64,000 bases of DNA from Seriola aureovittata (lineage: Eukaryota > Chordata > Actinopteri > Carangiformes > Carangidae): positions 26,676,376 to 26,740,375 of the forward strand of contig NC_079373.1 of assembly GCF_021018895.1 (NCBI RefSeq), read 5' to 3'. A program made the translations under genes and the position numbers. Shown piece by piece: positions 23,624 to 35,050 of this stretch. The notes beneath the pieces are model-generated. The model was not told where the DNA came from and did not search any database. It saw only the letters and a program-made list of their open reading frames with translations. The number at the start of each line of letters is the position of its first letter. The first letter of the stretch is position 1.

Positions 23624-25688
23624 TTAACTGTCAAACATCTTCTTCCTATCAGATTTGTCTTCAATGTTCTTACGCCAGTCTCCCACGTCGCGGAGCTGCT
23701 TGTCCTGTGAACACAGATAATATTTATTTTAGTTTGTATGATGACCTGTTAAACGAGGAGGAAAAAAACTGTGAATAAGAAGTTTATTTTTAAATTACCA
23801 AAAGAAAAATGATGATAAGCTTAATTTTTGTCACTCCCACATTAAGTTTCTCAGAAAACGCTAATCAAATTCCTCTCAGTTAGCATTGTTTGTTTTCACT
23901 CAAACTTTACATTCAGACACAAACATAACACCTTAAACAACAGTGTTGGAAAGTATCTAAGTAAATTTACTCAAATAAATTTCAGACTACAACTGAGTAT
24001 TTGCATTTTGTGCTACTTTATCTTATACTCCACTACATTTCAGAGGGAGCTATTGTACTTTTTACTCCATTACATTTGTCTGACAGCTGTAGTTACTAAC
24101 TACCTTTCCGATTAAATAACATATGATAAACTTATAAACTTCCTGTGGCTCCTTGTCACAGGTTTCATATGTGTGATCTATGAGTTGTCTGCAGTTCCAC
24201 TAAAAGCTGATTTTTCAAACCTTGTGGTTTCATTTAAAGCTCCTCCAGTGTAAAGGTCTGTGTCCATGTGTAGTGTGATTATAGATCAGCTCTAGCTTCT
24301 ATATTAATACTGTGAAAGTATCAAAGCCTCAGTCCACAGAGAAATGCACACAGCCTGTATTCAGAAACTGAGCCTTAAAACCAGCCGTCAGGACTTCTGG
24401 AACTTTGTGATGTCACAACAAAGCAGTCACCAAGCCCCGCCCACCTGGACCCACCATCCAAACCTTGCAGGATTTGGTTTTCTGAGTGTTTTTACCTGAA
24501 ATCTGCTATATTTATATTGGATCACTCAGAGACAATCGGCCAATCAGAAGAGAGGCTCAGAGCCTCCATCCAAGTTGTAATCAAACAAAATTATTCTTCC
24601 TGTCTGCTTGTGCACCAAGTGCTCAAAGTGGGTAGGATTTCTAAAAAACAAACTTAAAGTTGCAGCAGATACAAAGGAACCAAGATGTGAAACTAAACTG
24701 TGGCTCAGAGGAATGAGTGTGTAGAGTATCTGTGTGACTCTGAAGAGCTCCTCACCTCCTCTTTCACCTCCTTCTTGACCTGCTTCAGGTTGGCCCTCAG
24801 GTCCATGTTGACTGTGTGCTTGGAGCCCAGCAGAGCCTTCAGCATGGCGTCAGCAGACATACGCACTTTCTTCAGCCGAGGTCTCTTGAACTTTCCTCTC
24901 AGATCCACAATCTTTATGTTGAGATCTCGGACCTTCAGGAGGATTCAAGACACAAGGGATAATTATTGACTCTTATTATCAGTCAAATTATTATTAATTA
25001 CTACGACATGACCAGATTTTCTCCTTGGTTCATTTCTGCAGTAAAGACGTTGAGTTGCTATGAAATTTCTGTCATCATCTGAAACCAAAACCAGCCTCAG
25101 AAAACACTTTTATAGCTGACTAACTGAAAGACTGGGAGCAGCATTCAGGCGAAAAACAACCCATAATTCAGGTTAAAATGTTGTCAACAAGTTGACATTA
25201 AACATAAAAGACACTAAAATATAAAAGTAAATATAATTTCTTTGAAGTGTCTCACCTCATTGAGAACCATGTTCAGCTTGAACTCTATGGAGTATCTCTC
25301 CTCCTCACTGATGTCAATCTGCTCATGAAGTTTCTGGCAAAGCTCCTGAGGAGAAAAGAAAATGAGTTTTTGTAAATCTATGACCAAATTCATTTGACCT
25401 GAAATATTTTCTTCTCGTATCAAACCCACGAAACAGCCAGAAATGAGCGTGAGACAAACATAGACATTTGTTCTGAGGTATGTAATAGGGGAGTTATCTA
25501 GGATATGTGTGAACCAATCAGTCGGTCCCGCTCCCTCTCACCAAGAGCTCGTCCTTGGAGTACGGCAGCTCGATAGGAGGACATTTATCGGCCAGGAACT
25601 TCTCCCTCTCATCGGCCTTCACTCCTGCTTCAGCCTCCAACAGATTATTCGCCACCACCAGCATACAGCTCTGCAGATCACATCATCG

Positions 25689-25727
<39 letters not shown>

Positions 25728-26185
25728 GACAAACATCAGCATCTCTTTGCTATTCGTTCATTTCTTACCTTCAGAGTATGCTTACGCCTCGCAGACAATC
25801 TCTTCCTGCAGACAGAGACATAAAAACATTCATCAGGCTGGGAGAAATTTATCAGATAATTTAGTAGATTTGTTAAATAAAAAAATTCACAAATCCATTA
25901 TTATTATTTGCAAAAAAACTAAATGTTTATCATATCTGTGTTGCAGTTTCTTTTATTGCAGCCATGAAAATCTATTTGATCATTAAGCAGATGTGATTTC
26001 TGTCACATGTGTCATTGTTTGCTTTCAGAAGCCAAAGCTGCATAAACATTAAATGGACAATATTTAGAAATGAGAAATTCCTGTAACATGAAGAATGACA
26101 TCTGATTCAACATCAACAGGACAATAAACATGAGCTACTGATAAATTATATTATATTTGATTATATTCACTTACTCAGCATCCAT
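23624..26185 (-). CDS. Troponin I, fast/slow-skeletal-like (gene C), complete
   Basis: Coding exons in gene order are 26175-26185 (start codon 26183-26185), 25769-25805, 25542-25670, 25256-25345, 24756-24932 and 23624-23704 (stop TAA), giving about 174 residues. The start is [16 protein letters not shown], unlike the MSE/MSH starts of the other copies. The 43-residue exon ([19 protein letters not shown]) is the most diverged of the four. The inhibitory and switch exon is canonical ([20 protein letters not shown]), followed by [12 protein letters not shown] and [13 protein letters not shown]. The C terminus is short ([11 protein letters not shown]) and lacks the GMDG motif of gene D. The first, non-coding exon appears to be 32601 to about 32650, making intron 1 about 6.4 kb and the most transposon-filled of the array. 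A (TCA)n run sits just outside the 129-nt exon, in its upstream intron. Confidence 0.92.
23940..24120. repeat. Interspersed repeat ('TAAGTAAATTTACTC' type)
   Basis: The text running from GTTGGAAAGTATCTAAGTAA through CCACTACATTTCAGAGGGAG to CAGCTGTAGTTACTAACTAC matches from memory a very common teleost repeat. It lies in the intron of gene C between the last two coding exons. Class not determined. Confidence 0.6.
24233..24570 (-). mobile_element. TIR element, copy 2 (truncated)
   Basis: Inverted relative to copies 1 and 3. It begins at its 3' end (TTTAAAGCTCCTCCAGTG) and carries the same GCTTCTATATTAATACTGTG and GACAATCGGCCAATCAG text, but stops before the 5' terminal repeat. It lies in the gene C intron between the last two coding exons. 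Confidence 0.75.
25683..25727. repeat. (ATC)n microsatellite
   Basis: About 14 ATC units immediately upstream (in gene sense) of the 129-nt exon of gene C, only about a dozen bases from its acceptor. It yields poly-His and poly-Ser shadow frames. Confidence 0.95.
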
Positions 26186-27676
26186 GTTGGCTGCAGGATC
26201 CTGATGTTATCTGGTAGAAAAACAAAAAATAAGAAAATATGAAACTTATGTTTTTACCTCTGGATATGTGATAAATTGATTGTTCACCATTTCACACAAC
26301 AGATTTCTACAAATATTACAAACTCTAAAAGACACACAAAACAAACACAAGATCCCACATTCAGCAACAAGGAACAAGGGACTTGTTTTGTCTTTTAACT
26401 TCCTGTTTACACAGGAAGTGGGGCATCTGCTGCTCGTGGTCGCCTCTACCTGACATAAAGGTACAACATGAAGCACTGATGGAGCCGGAAGAAAATAAGA
26501 GACTTTCCTTTGCAGCAGTCTGACAAACATCAAGTGTTATTTACATGATAGTTCAGCTCTGGGATCAGCTGGTCATGTTTTTTAATAATATTCATGGTGG
26601 CAGTAAGGAGAGGGAAGGAGAGTTTTGACTTATGTTTAGTTTAGCCGGCAACAGTAACTAGGAGTTAAAACAAATGGAAATGATGGTGGGCCACATGGGG
26701 TCAGTAACACAGGTGCATTTGTGTTTTTCTGTGCACTACATTCATATCAAACCAATATCCTACTGTCTGTTCTTTAGAGCGATTGTTCACTATCAGCTGT
26801 CCAGTCTCCCTGTGGGTAAAAATAACATAAACGACCAGAGAAATGAAAACAACGCCCATCCTCCTGTGTATAGACAGCATGGCCTCCTCCTCCTCTGGCA
26901 ACACGACAAACTTTACATTTTAGCCGCACTAGTGGAAAAGATCTAAGAGGAGCAACGACACAGTATCTCTGACGAGGTTATTTTTATTGAGATGAAACAG
27001 AATACACTCACTCTATATCTGATATTTCAACTGTTTCAACAATTTTAATACTTGCATATCAAATTTAATGCTAACACGGCAGGGGTAAAAATATCTGGAA
27101 ATTCTTAGTAAAGTTGGTTTCTGACGTCCGTACAGAACAAATGTTCCACCACTGACTTAAATCTCACGTCCTGGCGTCCCTGTCCACTGTACTGTCTCCA
27201 TATCAAACTGCTTCACTCCATTCGAGGTCACGTCTCCTCCTTCTATTTCCCTCTTGCTGTAGAAACTCCACCTCTCTCACATTTCACGTTTGGATCATGT
27301 TGATTCTATCTTAAGGCATCATGTTAATTCCAGGAAATTTCATGGAACTGAACTTTGTAACCCAGGACGTGTTAATGCCTTAAAGGACCATACCGTTATT
27401 TTTAGCCACACCAGCAGCTTGGCTCTGGGGATTGAGGTCCAACTCTGTGGTCCACACTCTTATGTCTCATCTACTGGATGGATCTGCATGAAATTATGTT
27501 CAGACACTCTAGTCTCCCTTCAACTTGTCTTTGACTGCCACCAAGAGGTCAAAATTTACACTTGTCCAACTTTTGACAGGGCATGATCCATCCCTCTAAA
27601 ACTAAAACTGTGGACTGAATTCCTTTGTTTTAGCCTAAGATGACTTTGGAGGCTAATTCTAACATGTTAACATTAG

Positions 27677-27990
27677 CATGCTAACATGGTAATTGTTGGC
27701 ATGTTATGCTAACATGTTTACATGCTAAATTATAGCATATTGCCATACTAAAAATAAAGGTATGGTAACATGCTAACATGGTAATTGTTGGCATGTTATG
27801 CTAACATGTTTACATGCTAAATTATAGCATATTGCCATGCTAAAAATAAAGGTATGGTAACATGCTAACATGGTAATTGTTGGTATGTTATGCTAACATG
27901 TTTACATGCTAAATTGTAGCATATTAACATGCTAAATGAAGGTATGGTAACATGCTAACATGTTAAATGTAAGTAAAACTACTGCTAAAA
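27677..27990. repeat. Tandem repeat, 92-base unit
   Basis: Three full copies and one partial copy, each starting CATGCTAACATGGTAATTG, at 27677, 27769, 27861 and 27951 (steps of 92, 92 and 90). Each unit itself contains several TGCTAACATG / CATGCTAAAT sub-motifs. Confidence 0.93.
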
Positions 27991-28184
27991 GTTAGTATTA
28001 TAACAAGCCACCATGCTAAACATTACACATTAAAGATTTTCAGTCATTTTAACATGTTAGCAGAGCAAGCTAACATTAGCAGGTCAAAGTGTTTCTTGTA
28101 AGATCTAAAACAGACTGAATTCCCCCTAAGATGCTGAAGGCTCTGGACATTGTGGGGCTGTTTTGGATGACATGCTTCTTCAAT

Positions 28185-29075
28185 GTCGCGTGGAGGTCAG
28201 CAACAGTACAGGTTTTCAAAAAGGGGGACCGGAGGGAGTGCTCCAATTATCAGGATATCACATTGCTCATCCTCCCTGCGAAAGTATAGTCCATGTTGCT
28301 GGAAAGTAGGTTCAGACCGACTGTCCTCAGATTCAGGGGGAGCAAAGTGGATTCTGCGAACAGTGAACCAGCTCTTTACCCATGTGGGAGTGCAATGGAA
28401 TTTGACCTTCCAGTCTATATGTGTTTTGTGGACTTGGAGAAGGCTTATGACCATGTCCCCCAGGAGACCCAGTGGGGGTTATTGCAGGAGTATGTGGTAC
28501 CAGGGCCACTGCTGTAAGTGTAAGCTGTGTCCATATTCTTGGCACAGAGTCAAACATGTTTCCAGTGGGTGTTGGACTCCACCAAGGTTGTCCCTTGTTT
28601 CTGATCCTGTTCATGATATCCATGGAAAGGATCAGCGTGCAGCCAGACTCAGAAGGGTGTCCAGTATGGGAACCTCTGAACTGCGTTATCTACTCTTTGC
28701 AGATGATGTGGTTTTGTTGGCCTCATCAGGCTGTGACCTTCAGTCCGCACTGGGGTGGTTTTCAGCCAAGTGTGAAGCAGCCAGATGAGAGTCAGCACCT
28801 CAAAGTCTGAGGCGATGGGTCTCTGCCAGAAAACAGTGGATTGTTGTCTCTGGGTTGGGGATGCATTGCTACCCAAGCAAAGGAGTTTTCAGGCGTCTGT
28901 TCATGACTAAGGGTAGGATGGAGTGTGGGATTAAGGGGGATTGATGCAGACGTAAAGAGCTGAGCCAAAAGGAAAACCTTTCAATTTACCAGTGGGATAT
29001 CCTGCATATCATGCTGCCTCAGCAACCCAACCCTGGATAAGCAATAGAAACTGGATGGATGGATGGAAATCAGAC
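28185..29075 (+). mobile_element. LINE (non-LTR retrotransposon) 3' fragment, broken
   Basis: Reverse-transcriptase pieces are spread over all three frames: VFKKGDRRECSNYQDITLL, then VYMCFVDLEKAYDHVPQET, then VGLHQGCPLFLILFMISMER, then LRYLLFADDVVLLASSGCD with the catalytic DD pair. The frames are broken by shifts and stops, so it is dead. It ends in the usual LINE tail, AACCCTGGATAAGCAATAGA followed by GGATGGATGGA. The clade (Nimb/I-like) is a guess from memory. It lies opposite to gene C, inside its intron 1. Confidence 0.9.
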
Positions 29076-29214
29076 ATTCAATTAATGATGGCGGTTATTC
29101 AAAGCAAACTTGGTGTGGAAAGCTAGAGCTGGCAGTAGCAACACTGGCATTTTGGAAACACAGCAGTTCAGCATACTGGCTCTCAAGCACTCGCAAAGCA
29201 GGCAATGTGTCCCG

Positions 29215-29480
29215 GGCATAATGCTAACATAACATGCTAAAACTAGCATGCTAGAATGTTAAATGTGAAATGCCGTCATGTTACAGCACTTGGTAAACGT
29301 TAGCATGTTAAACACTACATTTTGGGATAAAAACAGACACATTTTGGCAAGTTAAAATGATAGCGATAACATGGTAACTGTATCTATGTTGACATGCTAA
29401 ATTTAGCCTTTTAGTAGTTCCACAAGCTAATGTGTTACATACCATGAGTACATTAAAGTGCTAAATGTTGAATGCCAATT
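29215..29480. repeat. GCTAACATG-rich repeat
   Basis: Many GCTAACATAACATGC, TAGCATGCTA and TGTTAAATGT units, similar to the 92-base tandem array on the other side of the LINE. The LINE seems to sit inside or beside one such array. Confidence 0.65.
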
Positions 29481-30394
29481 GTTAGTATCTCTGCTGCGCT
29501 TGTTTTCTTGTGGGTAATAAACATTACAGGGTTACTCTCTGTAAATAGCTGATAACTTTTAGACTTGTTGGGTCTTTTTCTCCATCAACTTAAAATTTTT
29601 TGTTTAACATTGATGCTGACCATTCCCCAAAATGTTATATATGTTTTCAGATTAATTCCTCACCAACGTTCAGACAGATTATGACTGTGTTTCATTTATT
29701 AATTTAGTGGCCTGTGACACTAAGCCTGCAGTGAATTGAAGTGAGTTCCCTGCTTTGCCCAGTTGTCAATCAGCTTTGGTCCCGTCTCATACCAGCTGTC
29801 AACACTGTATGAGGCTGGGTATGCAATTAGAACCTGGTTCCAAATGAATAGAAAACTTGAAAATTGTTGACAAATCTACTTTTTAATTTTGCTCACCCAA
29901 GGTTGAATGTAAAGATTGGACATTGGCTGTAACTTGTCAAAATGTGGAGGATAAATATTAGTTTCAAATTGTAATATTGATATAGGGAACAAGAGTGTTG
30001 GGGAAAGATCGTGTTCACAGTTAATGAAACCAACATGGTTGTGGTTTGTTGGCCCAACAGCCCAACAAACCACTGTAACCACTTCTGTCTGAGGAGGTTT
30101 TGATTTGCTATAAAAACGTGAAGTCACTTCCTCCTTTGCCTCTAAAAAGAACCATTTAAAAAATAGTGCCATTCACAATTTCTGAGTCCATGGTGATGTC
30201 TTCAACTTGCACGTTTTGGCCGACCAGCAGTCCAAAACATAAAACGATTCAGGATTCAGAGAGCTGTTTTCTTCCCCTTTACTCCTGATGGAGCCTGCAT
30301 GAAAACTATCTCTTCAGGCATGCTAATGGAAAGCTCTCGATAGGTTTTAGACTGGAAGAAGTGGTGGACTAACCAACATAAGACAGACGGACAG

Positions 30395-30620
30395 TACCAT
30401 CAACAACCATTGGATGGATTGCCATGACATTTGTTACAGATTCAAGATTCCGACAATGAAGCTCAATGACTTTGGTGATCCCCTAACTTTTCTTCTCTCA
30501 CCACCATGAGGTTGACATTCGTAGTCTCAACACTAACAACACTTTCATCTAATGCCACCATCAAGATACTTTGGTTTATCACAGCAGCACTGTGTGTTAA
30601 AATCTCAGTAAATAGGTCTC
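30395..30620. repeat. Interspersed repeat ('TTTGGTGATCCCCTAACTTT' type)
   Basis: GATGGATTGCCATGACATTT, then TGACTTTGGTGATCCCCTAA, then CACCATGAGGTTGACATTCG match from memory a very common perciform repeat. Shorter stretches of the same kind are near 13390-13480 and 27475-27560. Confidence 0.6.
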
Positions 30621-31125
30621 AGAACAAAACTAAAACCATCTACATGGACAGATACCACTAGACTGGGTAAACCCTTTGAGTATCAACCTTGAGGGCTCTC
30701 AGGCCACTTCCAGAGGTACTCGGAGGCCAGATAGTCACTGCCTGAGCTGCTTGTAATGTTTAGGAGCTGTGACGGAGCAGTGGATTAAGACTCTATTCCT
30801 GGAGCCACAGCTGTTCCGAACGTCTTCATTATGGAGGAAAAAAAAAACAGAAAAACATGACAGAAGGCTCGTCTTTAAAGAAAAGATGCCCGACAACCAC
30901 TGCAGGCATCCTAAAACACATAGCTGGCCCAGGAACAAATGACATCTTTAAACCAGTGACAGGCCGAGGGTTGGTGGGGTTGGGGGGTTGGAGGGTATCT
31001 CCGGGGCTGACAATGTATTTTAGGACAGTCGAAACTCGGAGGACATAACAACATTTGCCCTGGAGATGGAATAATATCTGATGGGTTAAATTTGGGCCCT
31101 GATTTTTTTGTCTTAAGTAAGTCTG

Positions 31126-31158
31126 TGTGTGGGGGGTGGGGGGGGTGGGGGGATGTCA
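31126..31158 (+). other. G-run cluster (possible G-quadruplex)
   Basis: Runs of 6, 9 and 6 G separated by single T within 33 bases, in intron 1 of gene C. On the transcribed (minus) RNA it would be C-rich. Confidence 0.5.
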
Positions 31159-32639
31159 TGGGTGGGATTGTCTCTGGAAATGAGGAGGAGGAGGGTGGAA
31201 GGGTTTTGCAGTAACCCAACACCAAAGAACATCCCTGGGACAGCCAAGACATTAGAGCATATCGCAAAAATAACTCGACACTGGCTCGACCCCAGATTCA
31301 CATTCATCTGTTTCACACAAGAAGGTACAATAACATTTAAAAAGCTGTATCTAAAAGAGAAATAAAATACCTAAAAGAAAGAAAAAACTGCCAAAATCCA
31401 TCTTAATAGTTCCTCCATTGTAGGAGCATTGTTTTTTAAGGGTGAAATAAAGTTCTGCAGTTGCTTAAATGTTAAAAACTAAAAAAGAGAGTGAAGTTTC
31501 ATCCAGTTTTTCCTCCTAAGACTGAAAACTTTGTCACTAACTCTCTGAAAGCAAAAAACCAATAAGTGCCATTTATTTCCATTCAACCAAAACCTAATTC
31601 TTAAATTAGGAAAAAGGGATATTTAAAAGAAAACTTTGTGATCACAGAAACAAAAAAAAAAACAGTTGTAAAAGCTCCTATAGGAGACAACCTGAAGCTT
31701 TGCTGTTGCCTAAACACTCGAACACTTGTGAGAGAAACAGGCTAAATCTGGAGGAGTGGGGATTAAAGTGAAGTGTAAAGTGAAGACAGGGACCGAGGTT
31801 GGCAGCCGCTGCAGATTAGTCCAGGTTTCCCCTCTGAACGCCTCGGCGCTGACAGGAGGATAAACACTGACAGATCGATTTTCACATCCGTGTGTTGTAG
31901 TGGTGTTTCCTTTCAGTACACCACATCACCAGACTGTAAATCACAAGTTTGCCTCGGCAGCAGACGGAGCACATGTCGGAGCATTTTTAAACCGAGGACG
32001 AAAACTACCCCTGTAAAACCACAGAAATCCAGAGAAACCACCCAGAACACAACAATAAAGAGCTGAAACAATGAACGAAACAGAGAAGAAACCAAAAAAT
32101 ATGCAAATTGTCTCTTTTTGCAACACTAAAAATACTTTGAACAACTTTTACATCAATTAAACACCAACTTTGAAATGTGTAAATTTCTAAAATTCTCTAT
32201 AACCGGCACTTAATTTCCTATTTAAGCACTTCTACATCAAGCAATCATGAACCTTTGCCATTTTACCATCGCTACACACTGATCAAACTAATTGGAACAT
32301 TGATTTATCTCTTGGTTGAGCGCCAACATAAACCAGTCACACTCTACGTAGCCTCATCACCAAGTGAGTTATCATCAAACAGTCTGAAGGCTCCGACACC
32401 AAAGACTTCACCTTTAAAAATACCTTCAAACTTACTTCCACTGACGAATTGTTATTTGAAGAAAGACAAATACAACTTCCTGACAAACGTACCGACAAGA
32501 TGAAGTATTTACAGCTGCTGTCATGCAGAGGAATGAGCATGCAAACAACATCTGCTAAACAAACCGAACCAATATCAGACTGAGAGAAGGTTGTTCTTAC
32601 TTTAACCGAGCAGAGCTGTCAGCTTGTTAGAGTCACAGA

Positions 32640-32835
32640 GACACAGACTGAGTCCCAGGCAGACGAAGTGTTAAGAAGGTATATATTGCAATCTCTGATA
32701 GCCCTCTAAATCCTCCACTTTCTCTTTATGGAAGTGGATTACCAGTCAAACCAATGAGCTGGCAAGGTCATGAAATACAGTACAGTGTCATCTGCCCCCT
32801 TCCTCGGCTCGCCTCATTATAAATAACCCGCCCTT
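32640..32835 (-). promoter_or_regulatory. Promoter of troponin I gene C
   Basis: TATA (ATATATA, 32680-32686) sits in the 13-base string GGTATATATTGCA (plus strand), identical to that of gene D. Upstream on the minus strand come CCATAAAGAGA (32721-32731), AGCTCATTGGT (32750-32760), TATTTC (32772-32777) and a consensus MEF2 site TTATTTATAA (32817-32826). First exon: about 32650 down to 32601. It is assigned to gene C because C is the next troponin I copy downstream and no other exon 1 was found for it. Confidence 0.7.
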
Positions 32836-32997
32836 TAAGATTCTTATCTGTATTATTTGGTGCCATCGAGCTTCTGACGGACAAAATGCAGGAAAGTGAT
32901 TAAAGCACTGCGGCATTTTCTAATCAGCAGTTCATTTAAATGTATATATATAGAAAGAAGGACAGACATTATTTAGAGGTTACAGGGAAACACTCAC

Positions 32998-34260
32998 TGA
33001 CTTGCTGCAGGATGAAATCTGTGTCACTGTATCTGGAAAATACAGTAGAAAGACAAATTAATGTACATTAAGTGCCATTTATTATTATATAAACTAGAAC
33101 AGTTGCATTGATTGATTGAGGATATTAATCTGCAAATATCTTATATTTCATATTGTAGTTCAGGTTTAAGTTTTCCACTAACAGACAGTGACGTATTTAT
33201 AAATCCTGCAGGAATCAATCCAATGATTTCACATCAATCCAATCCAGTTTTATTTCCATATTTTTCATGCTGCAATTAATTAATTCTATTACTGAGTTTG
33301 GTGTTATGACAAATACACAAATAAAAATGTAACTAACTATTTAAGAGTAAGTTTTATGAGAGATTATGATCTGTTTTGATTATCAGGCGTAATTGGTTTT
33401 TTTAAAGACCTGCAGGCTGCGAGGTGACCTTTGTTAACCTGACTGCCAAACACTATCAGTTTGTCCTCAGTCTGTAACTACAGCATTAAATGATCATACA
33501 CAGCATTTACAAGAACTTTTGACTGTATCAGAAAATATCGATAACTTAATGTTGTCTGGTGTTTGTCTCTGAATTAAACTTACTGTCCGCTGCCAAACTT
33601 ATTTATTTTTGTCATGGAGCAACAGTTGCTTTATATTTGGACTACAGATTGCAGTGAAAACACTGAAGGAAGTTGAACTCACGGTGTACTGATGCTGCCG
33701 GGTGCATCTGTACAAGAGTCAGATGAAAACCTGAAATGTAAAAACAAAACAATTGACTTCATGTAAATGTCAACTCAATTATACGAGGTCATATCAAGGT
33801 TATACATGTATGAAGTCTAGTGGAGGCCAAAAAGACCATAAGCATGAATAACATCAAACTTTAAGCCCCTATTTAGCATTTATGAGCAGTAAATAAAAAT
33901 GTAATAAATGTTTTGTAACACACTGTGATGTAGTTTTAAGCAGATATAAGGACATTTTTAAGTGTTTATTAATGTGCAGTATTTGTCAACAATTATAACC
34001 TCTCATATAAACACATATTTTATATAATTACAACTATGTTTTACTAATTTGTCAATAATATATGATGATGTTTATGCACCCGCCTCTATTTACAGTTGTT
34101 GTTACATTATAGTGTCTTATAAACCATTTATTAAATAGTGTTACATAAATATTAACATAAACATTTAGGACAAAAGGTTAAAATCAAACAAAACAAGAAA
34201 TTGAAAAGACTTCACCAACCTCCGATCTGTTCCTGAGTGAACTGGAGAAATTCTGTTCGC
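32998..34260 (-). other. Orphan exons between genes C and D
   Basis: Two blocks have excellent splice sites on the minus strand. Block 33683-33730 (48 nt) lies between TTTTTACATTTCAG and GTGAGTTC. Block 32998-33032 (35 nt) lies between CTACTGTATTTTCCAG and GTGAGTGT. A weaker donor near 34218 suggests a third, more upstream exon. One frame runs open through both (SSDSCTDAPGSIS, then STPYSDTDFILQQV) and would stay in frame if joined to the gene C start exon (A then CC AAC ATG). No in-frame start codon was found upstream. They may be alternative 5' exons of gene C, a small separate gene, or chance. Confidence 0.35.
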
Positions 34261-34514
34261 CGACAAAGAGAACGAGTCTCCAACAGTTAGAAGGGAAGAG
34301 TTCGTAGAGTGGATTTAAGGGGACAAATGATGTATATGAAATTATCTGGGGTCATGTGTCCGTCACTATAAAATGACACCTCCAACAAAGTGTTGATGAT
34401 GACAGCCTGGGTCAGTCGGTCCTACTCCATTAGAGGCTTTGCACGTCATAAAACAGCAACAACCAAGAAACTGGACTCTGTCCATTAACTTCCATCCACC
34501 CGCTGTATCTGTAT

Positions 34515-34579
34515 CTTCATACAGAGGCTGTGGCCCAGGGACCCCGGGGCCCCTGCACCAGGGCCTCTGTATGAAGTGT
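34515..34579. repeat. Hairpin with perfect 14-base arms
   Basis: CTTCATACAGAGGC and GCCTCTGTATGAAG surround a GC-rich core (GACCCCGGGGCCCCTG-like). It is joined on the right to the minisatellite. Confidence 0.85.
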
Positions 34580-34609
34580 TAATATTTCTCGTTTGAAAGT
34601 CATAGAGCT

Positions 34610-34800
34610 TAATTGACACAAAAAAATCACAAAGAGACACAATATAACTATGAAAGGACACAAAATGACCACAAAGGGTGACAGAGTGACACATTAAACA
34701 ACCACAATGGGGCCACAAAAAGAAACAAAACGGCCACTAAGAGACACAAATTGGCCATAAGTGACAAAATGACCATAAATGACACAAAGCGACCACTAAA
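34610..34800. repeat. Degenerate minisatellite (GACACAAAATGACCA type)
   Basis: Repeated GACACAAA..GACCA / GGCCACTAAGAGACAC-type units of about 16-20 bases, a form seen widely in fish genomes. Confidence 0.75.
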
Positions 34801-34947
34801 TTAAGGATGATGATGATTAATAAATCTGTAATAGTCTTTCAAGACCAGTGGTGTTTGACTATTATGTTTTGATACAGTTTCTTCAACAAATACATGTAAA
34901 ACAACGTAAAGATAAAGGGAAACAGCTCCTTCAGCAAGTATTGCTTG

Positions 34948-34953
34948 TTTATT
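34948..34953 (-). other. Probable poly(A) signal of gene D
   Basis: AATAAA on the minus strand about 100 bases past the stop codon. A second AATAAA lies only 13 bases past the stop (35033-35038) and seems too close to be the main one. Confidence 0.5.
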
Positions 34954-35050
34954 CAACTGAAGTTTCTACAGTTTAAAACCCAGTTAAACCAGTCCAAACC
35001 AGCCCATGAAAAACAGACTATAAATACTGCAGGTTTATTAAGACACTGAT

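Larger units (their letters stand above)
26191..32600 (-). other. Large intron 1 of gene C (inferred)
   Basis: Inferred from the acceptor before the CCAAC-ATG start exon (26190/26191) and the donor after the promoter-proximal exon (32600/32601, GTTAAA then GTAAGA). It contains a 92-base tandem repeat, a LINE fragment, more GCTAACATG text, a common perciform interspersed repeat and a G-rich tract. No other coding exon was recognised. Confidence 0.6.
33035..34940. other. Intergenic DNA between C and D
   Basis: AT-rich; holds the orphan exons, a hairpin and a minisatellite. No recognised protein family. Confidence 0.5.

Noticed and set aside
24705..24908. A stand-alone 67-residue protein
   Set aside because: It is the inhibitory-peptide exon of troponin I gene C read past its splice sites; likewise 6561-6851 and 35806-35988.
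25555..25986. Open frame with a poly-His run
   Set aside because: Translation of the (ATC)n microsatellite and antisense of a troponin I exon.
28183..28810. Open frames of 112-201 codons as a host gene
   Set aside because: They are pieces of a frameshifted LINE reverse transcriptase.
34367..34373. TATAAAA on the plus strand
   Set aside because: No plus-strand exon follows; the nearest exon-like blocks are on the other strand.
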